NCBI GenBank assembly: GCA_025462985.1
Contig: JAOAPP010000127.1
Span: forward strand, 1 to 7,202
DNA: 7,202 nucleotides
Reading direction: 5' to 3'
From: Bryobacterales bacterium
GTDB taxonomy: Bacteria; Acidobacteriota; Terriglobia; Bryobacterales; Bryobacteraceae
The position numbers were made by a program, and so were the translations under genes. This document shows, one piece after another, positions 1-5,423 of this stretch (position 1 is its first letter; each line of letters starts with the position of its first letter). The notes below the pieces were generated by a model. It saw nothing but the letters and a program-made list of their open reading frames with translations. It searched no databases and was not told the origin of the DNA.

Positions 1-160
1 GGTGGGGAATAGCGTCAGGGGCGTGCCGTAGATCGCAGCCCAGGTCACGCCCTCGCACACGGATCGAGGCCACCGGAATCACTTCGATCGAGCCGCGATC
101 GCGAATGTTGATGTAAGGTTCTAAACGCTCTCGCGCTTCCGGTTCGTTCTCACTGCGAGG
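1..160 (-). other. unassigned open minus-strand frame, possible gene remnant running off the left edge
   Basis: Downstream of the fucosidase on the minus strand, one frame stays open from a stop at 161-163 to the window edge. It reads like real protein (PRSENEPEARERLEPYINIR, then DRGSIEVIPVASIRVRGRDL). It overlaps the last 40 bases of the fucosidase gene in another frame and has no ATG start. Near positions 40-60 a second minus frame begins to look better (CEGVTWAAIYGTPLTLFP), which could mean a frameshift. I cannot assign a family. It may be the start of a downstream gene with a non-ATG start, a decayed remnant, or chance coding-like composition. Confidence 0.25.
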
Positions 161-1470
161 TTATCCTGTTCCGGCACGCCATCCATTTCGAGGGCGATGA
201 CGGTGGCGATAGGATCGGGCGCGGTTTGGGGGAGCCCATCGAAGCGAACGCGGAGCTCGCTTTGCTGAAAGCGAACGGGTGTGCCGCTGGGAAACAACTT
301 GGCTGAGAGCACTTTCCCCTTCAAACCGCCGACACCGAACGTATCTCCAGGCCAAGCATGCACATGAACGTACAGGGTATTGCCCTGGCGCGTGAAGGCA
401 GCGAGCTCGGAGCGCTTTACCCGGCAGTTGTCCGCGCGATGGATCAGTTCCCCATGCCGGTCCATCCATTTGCCCACTGAGGAAAGGGTGTCAATTGAGG
501 GTTGCGGTATCGTGCCATCACCATGAGGGCCGATGTTGAGCAGGTAATTGCCTCCATCACGCGCACATTGCAGCAGATTGCGCACGATAGTTTTAGGCGA
601 CTTCCAGTTGTCGTCGCCCCGGTTAAAGCCCCAGCTGTCGTTCATGGTCATGCACGCTTCCCAAGGCGCAGAACTAGCCCGAATCTGCTGTTCCGGCGTA
701 GTGAAGTCTTCCGGGATGCCCGTGCGATTGTTGATCAGAATATTAGGCTGAAGCTGCCGCACCATCTTGTTCAGTTTCACAGCTTCCCAGCCTTCCGGTG
801 TCAGTGGCCAGTTAACGTCGTACCACATCACATCCAGCTGGCCGTAGTTGGAGCACAGCTCGCGCACCTGGCCGTGAATGTAATCGACAAAACGCCGGCG
901 TGCCCCTTCGTCGGTTTTACAGCGAGCACCGTCGGGATGGTGCCAGTCCATCAGCGAATAATAGAAGCCTAGGCGCAGACCTTCTGCGCGAACCGCCTCG
1001 ACGTATTCGGCGACCAGGTCGCGACCGGCTGCCTGTTTAGGGGCGCAGTAGTCTGTCAGTTTGGTGTTGAACAGGCAAAAGCCCTCGTGATGCTTGGTCG
1101 TCATCACCATGTACTTCATTCCGGCCTGCTTGGCGAGCTTGGCCCAGGCTCGTGCGGCATGAGGCTGCGGGTTGAAGCGTTTGGCGAGTTCCTGATATTC
1201 AGCAACTGGGATGCCCTCCTGCTCCATCGCCCACTCGTGCCGGCCTAGCTCGCTGTAAAGGCCAAAGTGAACGAACATTCCGAAGCGCGCTTCATGCCAC
1301 CACTCCTCGCGACGGTCGCGTTCAGCTACCGTCGAGGTGGTGGGATCCGTGGGCGGAGCGTAGGTGGTGGTTTCCTGAGCCCGCACCGGTGCCACAGTTG
1401 TGAGAGCGGCGCCTGCGCCAGCTATGCCGAGGAGACCACGGCGGGAGAGAGAACGACGGAAGGTTTCCAT
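121..1470 (-). CDS. Tat-exported alpha-L-fucosidase, glycoside hydrolase family 29
   Basis: Likely a retaining exo-glycosidase that removes alpha-L-fucose from glycans outside the cytoplasm. The first 31 residues form a Tat signal: basic start, twin arginine SRRGLLG (R10 R11), an Ala/Gly/Leu-rich hydrophobic core, and a cleavage site after VRA (residue 31). The mature protein starts the GH29 barrel with WWHEARFGMFVHFGLYS (57-73), then TTKHHEGFCLF (124-134) and GFYYSLMDWHHPD (168-180). LDVMWYD (212-218) carries the family nucleophile, D218. The acid/base is not fixed by motif; glutamates in TTPEQQ and PWEACM are candidates. A C-terminal beta-sandwich is expected from about residue 340. At 449 residues it is full length. 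The start is set by the Tat signal, although the best Shine-Dalgarno (GGAAGGTGA, 1487-1495) lies 16 bases upstream, farther than usual. It has no co-directional neighbour within 100 bp. Family assignment is secure; the natural glycan is unknown. Confidence 0.93.
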   Translation of the reverse strand: METFRRSLSRRGLLGIAGAGAALTTVAPVRAQETTTYAPPTDPTTSTVAERDRREEWWHEARFGMFVHFGLYSELGRHEWAMEQEGIPVAEYQELAKRFNPQPHAARAWAKLAKQAGMKYMVMTTKHHEGFCLFNTKLTDYCAPKQAAGRDLVAEYVEAVRAEGLRLGFYYSLMDWHHPDGARCKTDEGARRRFVDYIHGQVRELCSNYGQLDVMWYDVNWPLTPEGWEAVKLNKMVRQLQPNILINNRTGIPEDFTTPEQQIRASSAPWEACMTMNDSWGFNRGDDNWKSPKTIVRNLLQCARDGGNYLLNIGPHGDGTIPQPSIDTLSSVGKWMDRHGELIHRADNCRVKRSELAAFTRQGNTLYVHVHAWPGDTFGVGGLKGKVLSAKLFPSGTPVRFQQSELRVRFDGLPQTAPDPIATVIALEMDGVPEQDNLAVRTNRKRESV

Positions 1471-1521
1471 ACGATCATCTTTTGTATCACCTTCCTTGCT
1501 CGTGCCTTTAAAGACAGGAGC

Positions 1522-1540
1522 TCAGAGTCCGATCCTCTGA
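1522..1540. other. short inverted repeat upstream of the fucosidase gene
   Basis: TCAGAG and CTCTGA (1522-1527 and 1535-1540) form a 6-bp stem with a 7-base loop, in the 108-bp gap between the 87-residue orphan gene and the fucosidase gene. No T-run follows on either side, so it is a poor intrinsic terminator. It could be a protein-binding site or chance. I see no clear -10/-35 pair for the fucosidase in this gap. Confidence 0.25.
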
Positions 1541-1578
1541 CGGCCGCCGCCTATGTCATCTGCAGCCCGGCATGAGTG

Positions 1579-1842
1579 TCATGCGGCAACGGCGTAGGCA
1601 TCCAACCGTCCTAATTCTTGTGCAGCATCCTCTCGGGCCTGGAGGAATTCGATTACTAGCCGCTTCGTCTCGGGACCGGGTGGATTTACCTTGGCCAAGG
1701 CAACCGCCACAGTCCAATGCCGGTCTCCCATTTTGGCCGCCTCAGCGCTTGTTCCGCCCGCTCCCTGGATTACATTCGCCAGCTTCTCGGCCTTGATACG
1801 TCTGGCCAAGTCCTTGTAGATCGATTCTTTTCGGTTTCTCAT
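1579..1842 (-). CDS. hypothetical protein, 87 residues
   Basis: I do not recognise this family. The protein is soluble and has no signal peptide or membrane segment. Its first 20 residues are strongly basic (MRNRKESIYKDLARRIKAEK) and probably helical. The middle has a Gly/Ala stretch, and a predicted helix (ETKRLVIEFLQAREDAAQEL, about 58-77) follows a proline turn. A purine-rich GAGAGA lies 8 bases before the ATG and acts as a plausible ribosome-binding site, which supports the start. The gene lies on the same strand as the RHH and kinase genes, 128 bp beyond the kinase stop, so it could be the last member of that operon. The stop codon sits inside a small hairpin (GCATGA-gtg-TCATGC, 1570-1584). 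The ORF may be real but rests on length, frame and ribosome-binding site only. Confidence 0.5.
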   Translation of the reverse strand: MRNRKESIYKDLARRIKAEKLANVIQGAGGTSAEAAKMGDRHWTVAVALAKVNPPGPETKRLVIEFLQAREDAAQELGRLDAYAVAA

Positions 1843-1853
1843 TCTGTTATCTC

Positions 1854-1871
1854 TCGGCTCTGAGCAGCCGA
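1854..1871. other. inverted repeat just upstream of the 87-residue orphan gene
   Basis: TCGGCT and AGCCGA (1854-1859 and 1866-1871) form a 6-bp GC-rich stem with a 6-base loop, 11 bases before the orphan's start codon and abutting its ribosome-binding site. It could attenuate read-through from the kinase gene, or it may be meaningless. It has no T-run. I see nothing else in the 128-bp gap between this gene and the kinase gene. Confidence 0.25.
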
Positions 1872-1970
1872 CTTCATGCTGACCGGAAACGCTCTTGAGA
1901 GAACATCAGATGAGGACTGCCCTAGCCATCCGATGACATTCGGGCTGTTCAGGATGCAGCAGAATGGTGC

Positions 1971-2438
1971 TTAGCTGCCGGCCTCGGGGCTGTTTCCAGT
2001 CAGCCATGGCAGGACAACGAATCTATTCTCTTCATTGATCGAAAGCGAGTAGATTTCATCGAAGCCCTCATGCAGGGTGGGCAGTTCGAATTGCTTGTAT
2101 TTGCTTACCACGCCCACCCTGGGTACGACAGCCTTCCCCTGGCGCTGCGCATTGCGGCGAAGAGCGTCCTTCAGCGCCGTATCGAACACGTAACCGGTAA
2201 CACGGAACCTTGCGGCCTTCGCCTGCGGAATGTAAAGGCTGCGCTCCGCGGCAAGCACGTTTGTGTTATCCACCACGAAGCGCTGCTGTGTCGAAAGACA
2301 TGCCTGTAGGAAAACCTGCTCACGATGCCGGGTGCGCAGCAAATCCTTGCTGATGCACACGTAATCCTCGAAGAATCGTTCGCGAAAGAACGTGGTCTTG
2401 CCGGAACCGGGGATACCGATGAAGATTACGGCCTCCAT
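1971..2438 (-). CDS. polynucleotide-kinase-like P-loop kinase
   Basis: Probably an ATP-dependent kinase acting on 5'-OH nucleic-acid ends; the exact substrate is inferred. The order of motifs matches the kinase domain of T4 polynucleotide kinase. Walker A is GIPGSGKTT (8-16). ISKDLLR (29-35) holds D32, the equivalent of the catalytic aspartate, and R35. VDNTNVLAAER (56-66) matches the T4 SDTN..PERR substrate loop. VFDTALKDALRRNAQRQGK (84-102) supplies the lid arginines, followed by VPRVGVVSKYKQFELPTLHEGFDEIY. At 155 residues it is a stand-alone kinase, lacking the C-terminal phosphatase of T4 Pnk. It starts 3 bp after the RHH stop codon, so the two genes are almost certainly one operon and translationally coupled. 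A zeta-type toxin kinase is the main alternative, but the DNTN and KYKQFE motifs favour the PNK group. The nearby recombination genes fit a role in DNA or RNA end repair. Confidence 0.85.
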   Translation of the reverse strand: MEAVIFIGIPGSGKTTFFRERFFEDYVCISKDLLRTRHREQVFLQACLSTQQRFVVDNTNVLAAERSLYIPQAKAARFRVTGYVFDTALKDALRRNAQRQGKAVVPRVGVVSKYKQFELPTLHEGFDEIYSLSINEENRFVVLPWLTGNSPEAGS

Positions 2439-2441
2439 GCC

Positions 2442-2717
2442 TCATTGTCGCGTTCTCTTAGGGGTGCGACCGACCGCTGCCGCCTTGGCGGGGGCAGCAT
2501 CGCGATCTTGGAGCCTCACCACTCCGATGCTGCCCTCAAACTCGATATAGCGCTCAATAAATTCGACCAAAACTTCCTTGATTTCCAACCCACGCGCGGA
2601 AATAAGCGAGACGAAACGGCGTTTCGTACGTCCAGACATTCTAAACGAGACTTGCTCAACGGTGTCCTTGCTGGAACGTTGCTTTCGGGGTGCGCCAATC
2701 GGTTGCGGTTTCTCCAT
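2442..2717 (-). CDS. ribbon-helix-helix DNA-binding regulator, 91 residues
   Basis: Likely a dimeric DNA-binding protein of the MetJ/Arc ribbon-helix-helix class. A basic N-terminal arm (residues 1-19) leads into a short strand VEQVSFRM (20-27), which would pair with its dimer partner and read the major groove. Helix A follows (SGRTKRRFVSLISARG, 28-43), then helix B (LEIKEVLVEFIERYIEFEG, 44-62). The C-terminus is Ala-rich and then basic (VGRTPKRTRQ), an unusual tail that might add DNA or partner contacts. It is first in an operon with the PNK-like kinase. Twelve bases before its start codon lie two AGCTAGCT palindromes 12 bp apart, the spacing RHH dimers often use for cooperative binding, so autorepression is likely. 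No good Shine-Dalgarno is visible; the ATG at 2717 is the start that keeps the basic arm. The fold call rests on sequence pattern, not on a database match. Confidence 0.7.
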   Translation of the reverse strand: MEKPQPIGAPRKQRSSKDTVEQVSFRMSGRTKRRFVSLISARGLEIKEVLVEFIERYIEFEGSIGVVRLQDRDAAPAKAAAVGRTPKRTRQ

Positions 2718-2729
2718 AACGTGTCAGTT

Positions 2730-2749
2730 AGCTAGCTTGACAGCTAGCT
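2730..2749. promoter_or_regulatory. operator-like pair of AGCTAGCT palindromes
   Basis: The 8-bp self-complementary AGCTAGCT occurs at 2730-2737 and again at 2742-2749, exactly 12 bp apart from start to start. The whole unit is also an inverted repeat (AGCTAGC-ttgaca-GCTAGCT). It lies between the predicted leftward -10 box and the start codon of the RHH gene and overlaps the likely transcription start. Two or more short palindromes at 10-12 bp spacing are a common form of RHH operator. I infer this is the binding site of the 2442-2717 product. Confidence 0.6.
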
Positions 2750-2766
2750 CGGAATATAGCAAGATA
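2737..2766 (+). promoter_or_regulatory. candidate rightward -35 box facing the leftward promoter
   Basis: A perfect TTGACA (2737-2742) lies between the two AGCTAGCT palindromes on the plus strand. At 17-18 bp spacing the possible -10 is only AAGATA (2761-2766), a moderate match. If active, it would drive the ATPase-Gp157 genes from 3001 with a leader of about 230 bases, and its -35 would be covered by the proposed operator. Both gene pairs would then answer to the same regulator. The weak -10 makes this uncertain. Confidence 0.3.
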
Positions 2767-2779
2767 GTTATAGCGTCAA
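2753..2779 (-). promoter_or_regulatory. candidate promoter for the RHH-kinase operon
   Basis: On the minus strand a TTGACG -35 box (2779-2774) is followed after 15 bases by TATATT (2758-2753), five of six bases of the -10 consensus. The spacer is shorter than the usual 17. It would start transcription near 2746, inside the AGCTAGCT pair, giving a leader of about 28 bases before the RHH start. The -35 box is part of an 8-bp inverted repeat (AGCTTGAC at 2734-2741, GTCAAGCT at 2775-2782). Confidence 0.45.
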
Positions 2780-2782
2780 GCT

Positions 2783-3000
2783 TAGATAATCCACCAGCTG
2801 TACCTTGAAGAGCCATTCCGCGACACGCAACTGTGTTCGCCTTTCGTTTTATCTGCGGCACGCCGCTGCTTCGAAATCGACAACTGAATGCATTCGTGGA
2901 GCCGGATCGCAATTCCGGACCGCGGGTCACCGCCTCATGGCGCGTGTCTACGAGTGTGAGTGTGGTGGAAAGCCTCCAGGCAGAAAGTTAAGCCCACATC
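2783..3000. other. intergenic leader before the ATPase gene, with two dyads
   Basis: I see no convincing gene here. It contains a 10-bp perfect palindrome GAATGCATTC (2886-2895) and, just after it, CCGGA-7-TCCGG (2902-2918), both about 85-115 bases before the ATPase start. Open frames cross this stretch but lack protein-like composition and family features. The palindrome could be an additional regulator site; a structured leader is also possible. Confidence 0.35.
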
Positions 3001-4074
3001 ATGGCAAACGTAATTCAATTCAAAAAAGCCGTAAAGCGCGATGCGCGCGGCCGTGTCGCGTTGATTGGACCGGCCGGTTCAGGAAAGAGCTACACGATGT
3101 TGAAGCTGGCACGCCAGCTCGCCGGGCCGGACGGCCGTATCGCGGCCATCGACACGGAACATGGTTCTCTGTCCAAGTATGCTGATGCGTTCGATTTCGA
3201 TGTCTTCGAAATGGACAGCTTCTCTCCGGCAAATTTCATGGCGGCGCTGGACGCCGCGGAGCAGGGCGGTTACGCCGTTTTCTGCGCCGACTCTCTGAGC
3301 CATTTCTGGGTGGGACGGGACGGCGCCCTGGAGTTTGTTGACATGGCCTCGAAACGCCATCGGGACAATATGGGCGGCTGGAAGGAGTTCCGTCCGCACG
3401 AGCGATCCATGGTGGACCGGATGATCGCCTCCCCATGCCATGTGATCGTCACCATGCGCACCAAGAACGATTACGTCGAGGAACTGAATCCCTCCACAGG
3501 GAAGATGCAGCGCCGAAAAGTGGGGCTCGCTCCTGTGCAGCGGGAGGGCCTTGAGTACGAGTTCGATATGGTCGGCTACATGGATGAAGACAATACGATG
3601 ATTGTCGACAAGACACGTTGCCCGGCCTACACAGGAAAGGCGATTGCCAAGCCCGCGGAAAAGGATTTCCTCCTCTTCTGCGAGTGGCTGAAGGGCGTTG
3701 CTCCGGCCCTGCCGTCAGCCGCACCGGTCCATTCCCGGCAGACTGCTTCTGCGCCGTCCCTGAGCGAACAGAAAACGTCGGCGCTTCCTGAAACCCAGGA
3801 CGACATTCCGGAACCCGTTCAGCAGATGTGGCGTCGTATGAGCAATCTGAGCGGGATTTGCGAAGTGCTTGAGGGACTGCGAAACGAGCTCATCGAATCG
3901 CTCGGAGACGAGCGCGGAACCAAGACCTACCAGGGTCTGCTAGCCATCAGCGGCGTGGAACAACCGGATCAGTTCAAATCAATTCAAAGGGCCCGTCAGT
4001 GCGCCTTGCAGATGTGGCTGAAGCTGCGAAAAGCTCACCAGGCGCCGGCTCCGCAGCATCAGGAGGTGGCATAA
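3001..4074 (+). CDS. phage-type RecA/Sak4-like AAA ATPase with C-terminal helical extension
   Basis: Likely an ATP-dependent single-strand DNA annealing or recombination protein of the RecA-core family found in phages (AAA_24/Sak4 type). The core has Walker A GPAGSGKS (23-30), an acidic loop AAIDTEHGS (48-56), Walker B-like AVFCADSLS (92-100), HVIVTMRTK (147-155) as the sensor strand, and the phage-type block APVQREGLEYEFDMVGYMDED (177-197). Residues about 233-270 form a Pro/Ser/Ala linker. After it, a helical domain (about 273-345, WRRMSNLSGICEVLEGLRNEL onward) has no family I can name. Stand-alone Sak4 proteins are usually nearer 230-250 residues, so the extension is a notable addition. The start at 3001 gives the standard short strand before Walker A, but the ribosome-binding site is weak. 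It is 1 bp from the Gp157 gene, so the two are co-expressed. KaiC- or RadA-like housekeeping ATPases are less likely because of the phage-type block. Confidence 0.82.
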   Translation: MANVIQFKKAVKRDARGRVALIGPAGSGKSYTMLKLARQLAGPDGRIAAIDTEHGSLSKYADAFDFDVFEMDSFSPANFMAALDAAEQGGYAVFCADSLSHFWVGRDGALEFVDMASKRHRDNMGGWKEFRPHERSMVDRMIASPCHVIVTMRTKNDYVEELNPSTGKMQRRKVGLAPVQREGLEYEFDMVGYMDEDNTMIVDKTRCPAYTGKAIAKPAEKDFLLFCEWLKGVAPALPSAAPVHSRQTASAPSLSEQKTSALPETQDDIPEPVQQMWRRMSNLSGICEVLEGLRNELIESLGDERGTKTYQGLLAISGVEQPDQFKSIQRARQCALQMWLKLRKAHQAPAPQHQEVA

Positions 4075-4078
4075 CATG
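4061..4078 (+). promoter_or_regulatory. strong ribosome-binding site of the Gp157 gene, inside the ATPase 3' end
   Basis: AGGAGGT (4061-4067) is a near-perfect Shine-Dalgarno 8 bases before the ATG at 4076. It encodes the last residues of the ATPase, whose stop codon ends at 4074. This decides the Gp157 start and indicates translational coupling of the pair. Confidence 0.8.
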
Positions 4079-4726
4079 GGTGCTTTAACTCACGCCGCGC
4101 CATCTCCGAGTCTGTTCACCATTGAAGACGACCTGCAGGCTCTGCTGAACAGTGAAGATCTGGTTACCGAGGAGCAATGGGAGCAGTTCAAAACAGAAGT
4201 CGCAGCCAAACTGAGGAGCGCGGTAGACAAGCGACAGAGGTTTGGAGAGTTCATCCGCTTCTGTGAGTTGATGCAGTCCAACTGCGAGACGGAAAGCAAG
4301 CGCCTGGAAGCACTCAAAAAAATGTACGCCGCCGCGCAGGAACGCTGTGAGCAGTTCGTCGTCTACACCATCGAGCAGCTCGGGCGCGATCGAAGGGGCC
4401 GATATCCGAAACTCGCCGGACATACGGTCACGCTTTCGGTTGCGCAGAATCCGGACAGCGTGGAGATTGTGGACAAGGAAAGTATCCCGGACCGGTTTCA
4501 ATCTGTCGATCTCAAGTTGCCGCTGGACGCATGGAAACGCGTTCTGGCCTCATTCGAGACCAGGAACGATGCCGAGGGACAAGAAATGGCTGCTGCTCTT
4601 CGCGCTGCCGATGAAAGTGCAGTTCGTTGCATCAGCAAAACCGCAGTGAGAGAGCATTTGAAATCGGGGCTTGAGGTTCCGGGCGCCGATATCAAAATCG
4701 GCAACTTACGCTGCAGAGTAAGCTGA
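4076..4726 (+). CDS. Siphovirus Gp157-family protein
   Basis: Belongs by pattern to the Siphovirus Gp157 family (first described from Streptococcus thermophilus phage), found in phage early regions beside recombination and replication genes; its biochemical role is not settled. Residues about 15-110 are highly charged, with long helices likely to form a coiled coil (VTEEQWEQFKTEVAAKLRSA, then RLEALKKMYAAAQERCEQFV). The C-terminal half carries the family signature: HTVTLSVAQNPDSVEIVDKE followed by SIPDRF, and near the end TAVREHLKSGLEVPGADIKI then LRCRVS. About 60 residues between those blocks (145-190) look longer than the usual family linker. The start has a strong Shine-Dalgarno within the ATPase gene. 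Pairing with the Sak4-like ATPase suggests it works on single-stranded DNA or helps the recombinase; that is inference from context. Confidence 0.8.
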   Translation: MGALTHAAPSPSLFTIEDDLQALLNSEDLVTEEQWEQFKTEVAAKLRSAVDKRQRFGEFIRFCELMQSNCETESKRLEALKKMYAAAQERCEQFVVYTIEQLGRDRRGRYPKLAGHTVTLSVAQNPDSVEIVDKESIPDRFQSVDLKLPLDAWKRVLASFETRNDAEGQEMAAALRAADESAVRCISKTAVREHLKSGLEVPGADIKIGNLRCRVS

Positions 4727-4749
4727 TCTGAAATACTCGAAGAGAAACT

Positions 4750-5268
4750 TTGGCCAACGCTCCCATCCGACAAGAAGCGCTTCAAATTCGCCCTGCCATG
4801 CGCGAAGATGTACCTGAGATCCGGAAGCTGATCCTTGAGCTCGCCGAATACGAGAAACAGCCAGAAGCACCTATCGTCACGGAGGACGATCTTCTGCGCC
4901 ATGGCTTCGGTCCCGAACCCTACTTTCGATGCCTGATGGCAGAGTGGCAGGGGAATGTCGCCGGATTCGCGCTCTATTTCTTTCAATATTCAACTTGGGA
5001 CGGGCGTCCCGCGCTCTACCTCGAAGACCTCTTCGTACGCCAGACGTACCGCAAGCTCGGCATTGGAAAAGGGCTACTTCAACAATTGGCGGAGATTGCA
5101 ATCGAACGGGGCTGCACCCGCTTCCAGTGGGAGTGCCTCGACTGGAACAAGCCTTCACTGGATTTCTACGAGAGCATAGGCGCCAAAGTCCTCCGCGAAT
5201 GGCTGAATCTCCGCATGACAACCAAGGCCATCGAAGCACTTGCGTCAGGTACCAGACACCCCGTATAA
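4750..5268 (+). CDS. GNAT N-acetyltransferase, spermidine/thialysine acetyltransferase-like (SSAT type)
   Basis: Likely transfers acetyl from acetyl-CoA to a primary amine, such as a polyamine, thialysine or related amino acid. Residues 11-36 (LQIRPAMREDVPEIRKLILE...) are the GNAT first strand and helix. YLEDLFV (90-96) holds E92, YRKLGIGKG (100-108) is the acetyl-CoA pyrophosphate loop, and WNKPSLDFYESIGA (132-145) holds Y140. E92 and Y140 correspond to active-site residues of human SSAT as I recall them, and the proteins align along their length. The start must be TTG at 4750: the first in-frame ATG (4798) would delete the conserved first strand. AAGAGAAAC precedes it as a weak ribosome-binding site. 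It lies 23 bp after the Gp157 stop and may be read from the same transcript, although its function is unrelated. The substrate cannot be fixed from sequence. Confidence 0.88.
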   Translation: MANAPIRQEALQIRPAMREDVPEIRKLILELAEYEKQPEAPIVTEDDLLRHGFGPEPYFRCLMAEWQGNVAGFALYFFQYSTWDGRPALYLEDLFVRQTYRKLGIGKGLLQQLAEIAIERGCTRFQWECLDWNKPSLDFYESIGAKVLREWLNLRMTTKAIEALASGTRHPV

Positions 5269-5423
5269 GTGCCAACATGTCTCGAATGAAACTGCTGAGG
5301 TTTCCGGGGCGAAGAATCTTTGCACGCAGATCTCGCATCTGGTATGGATGGCCGACAGCGGACCTGGCCGGAAATAAATAAACGTAGGCCGTCTGGCCGG
5401 CTGTGCGGCGCCTGGACCAAACT
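5269..5423 (+). other. 155-bp intergenic region before the dioxygenase gene
   Basis: No clear promoter or terminator is visible. The octamer CTGGCCGG is repeated at 5364-5371 and 5393-5400. A 34-codon open frame starting at an ATG at 5277 is arginine-rich, has no good ribosome-binding site, and I do not call it a gene. Confidence 0.4.

Noticed and set aside
502..972. 156-codon plus-strand frame antisense to the fucosidase gene
   Set aside because: It lies entirely inside a well-supported GH29 gene and has no family features; it is a shadow of GC-rich codon use.
1971..2438. Calling the kinase a zeta/PezT toxin
   Set aside because: DNTN, RRNAQR and KYKQFE motifs fit the polynucleotide kinase group better, and zeta toxins are usually longer; kept only as an alternative.
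2805..3185. 126-codon plus-strand frame across the ATPase leader
   Set aside because: It overlaps the ATPase Walker A region in another frame and its translation is Arg/Ser/Cys-rich without any recognisable motif.
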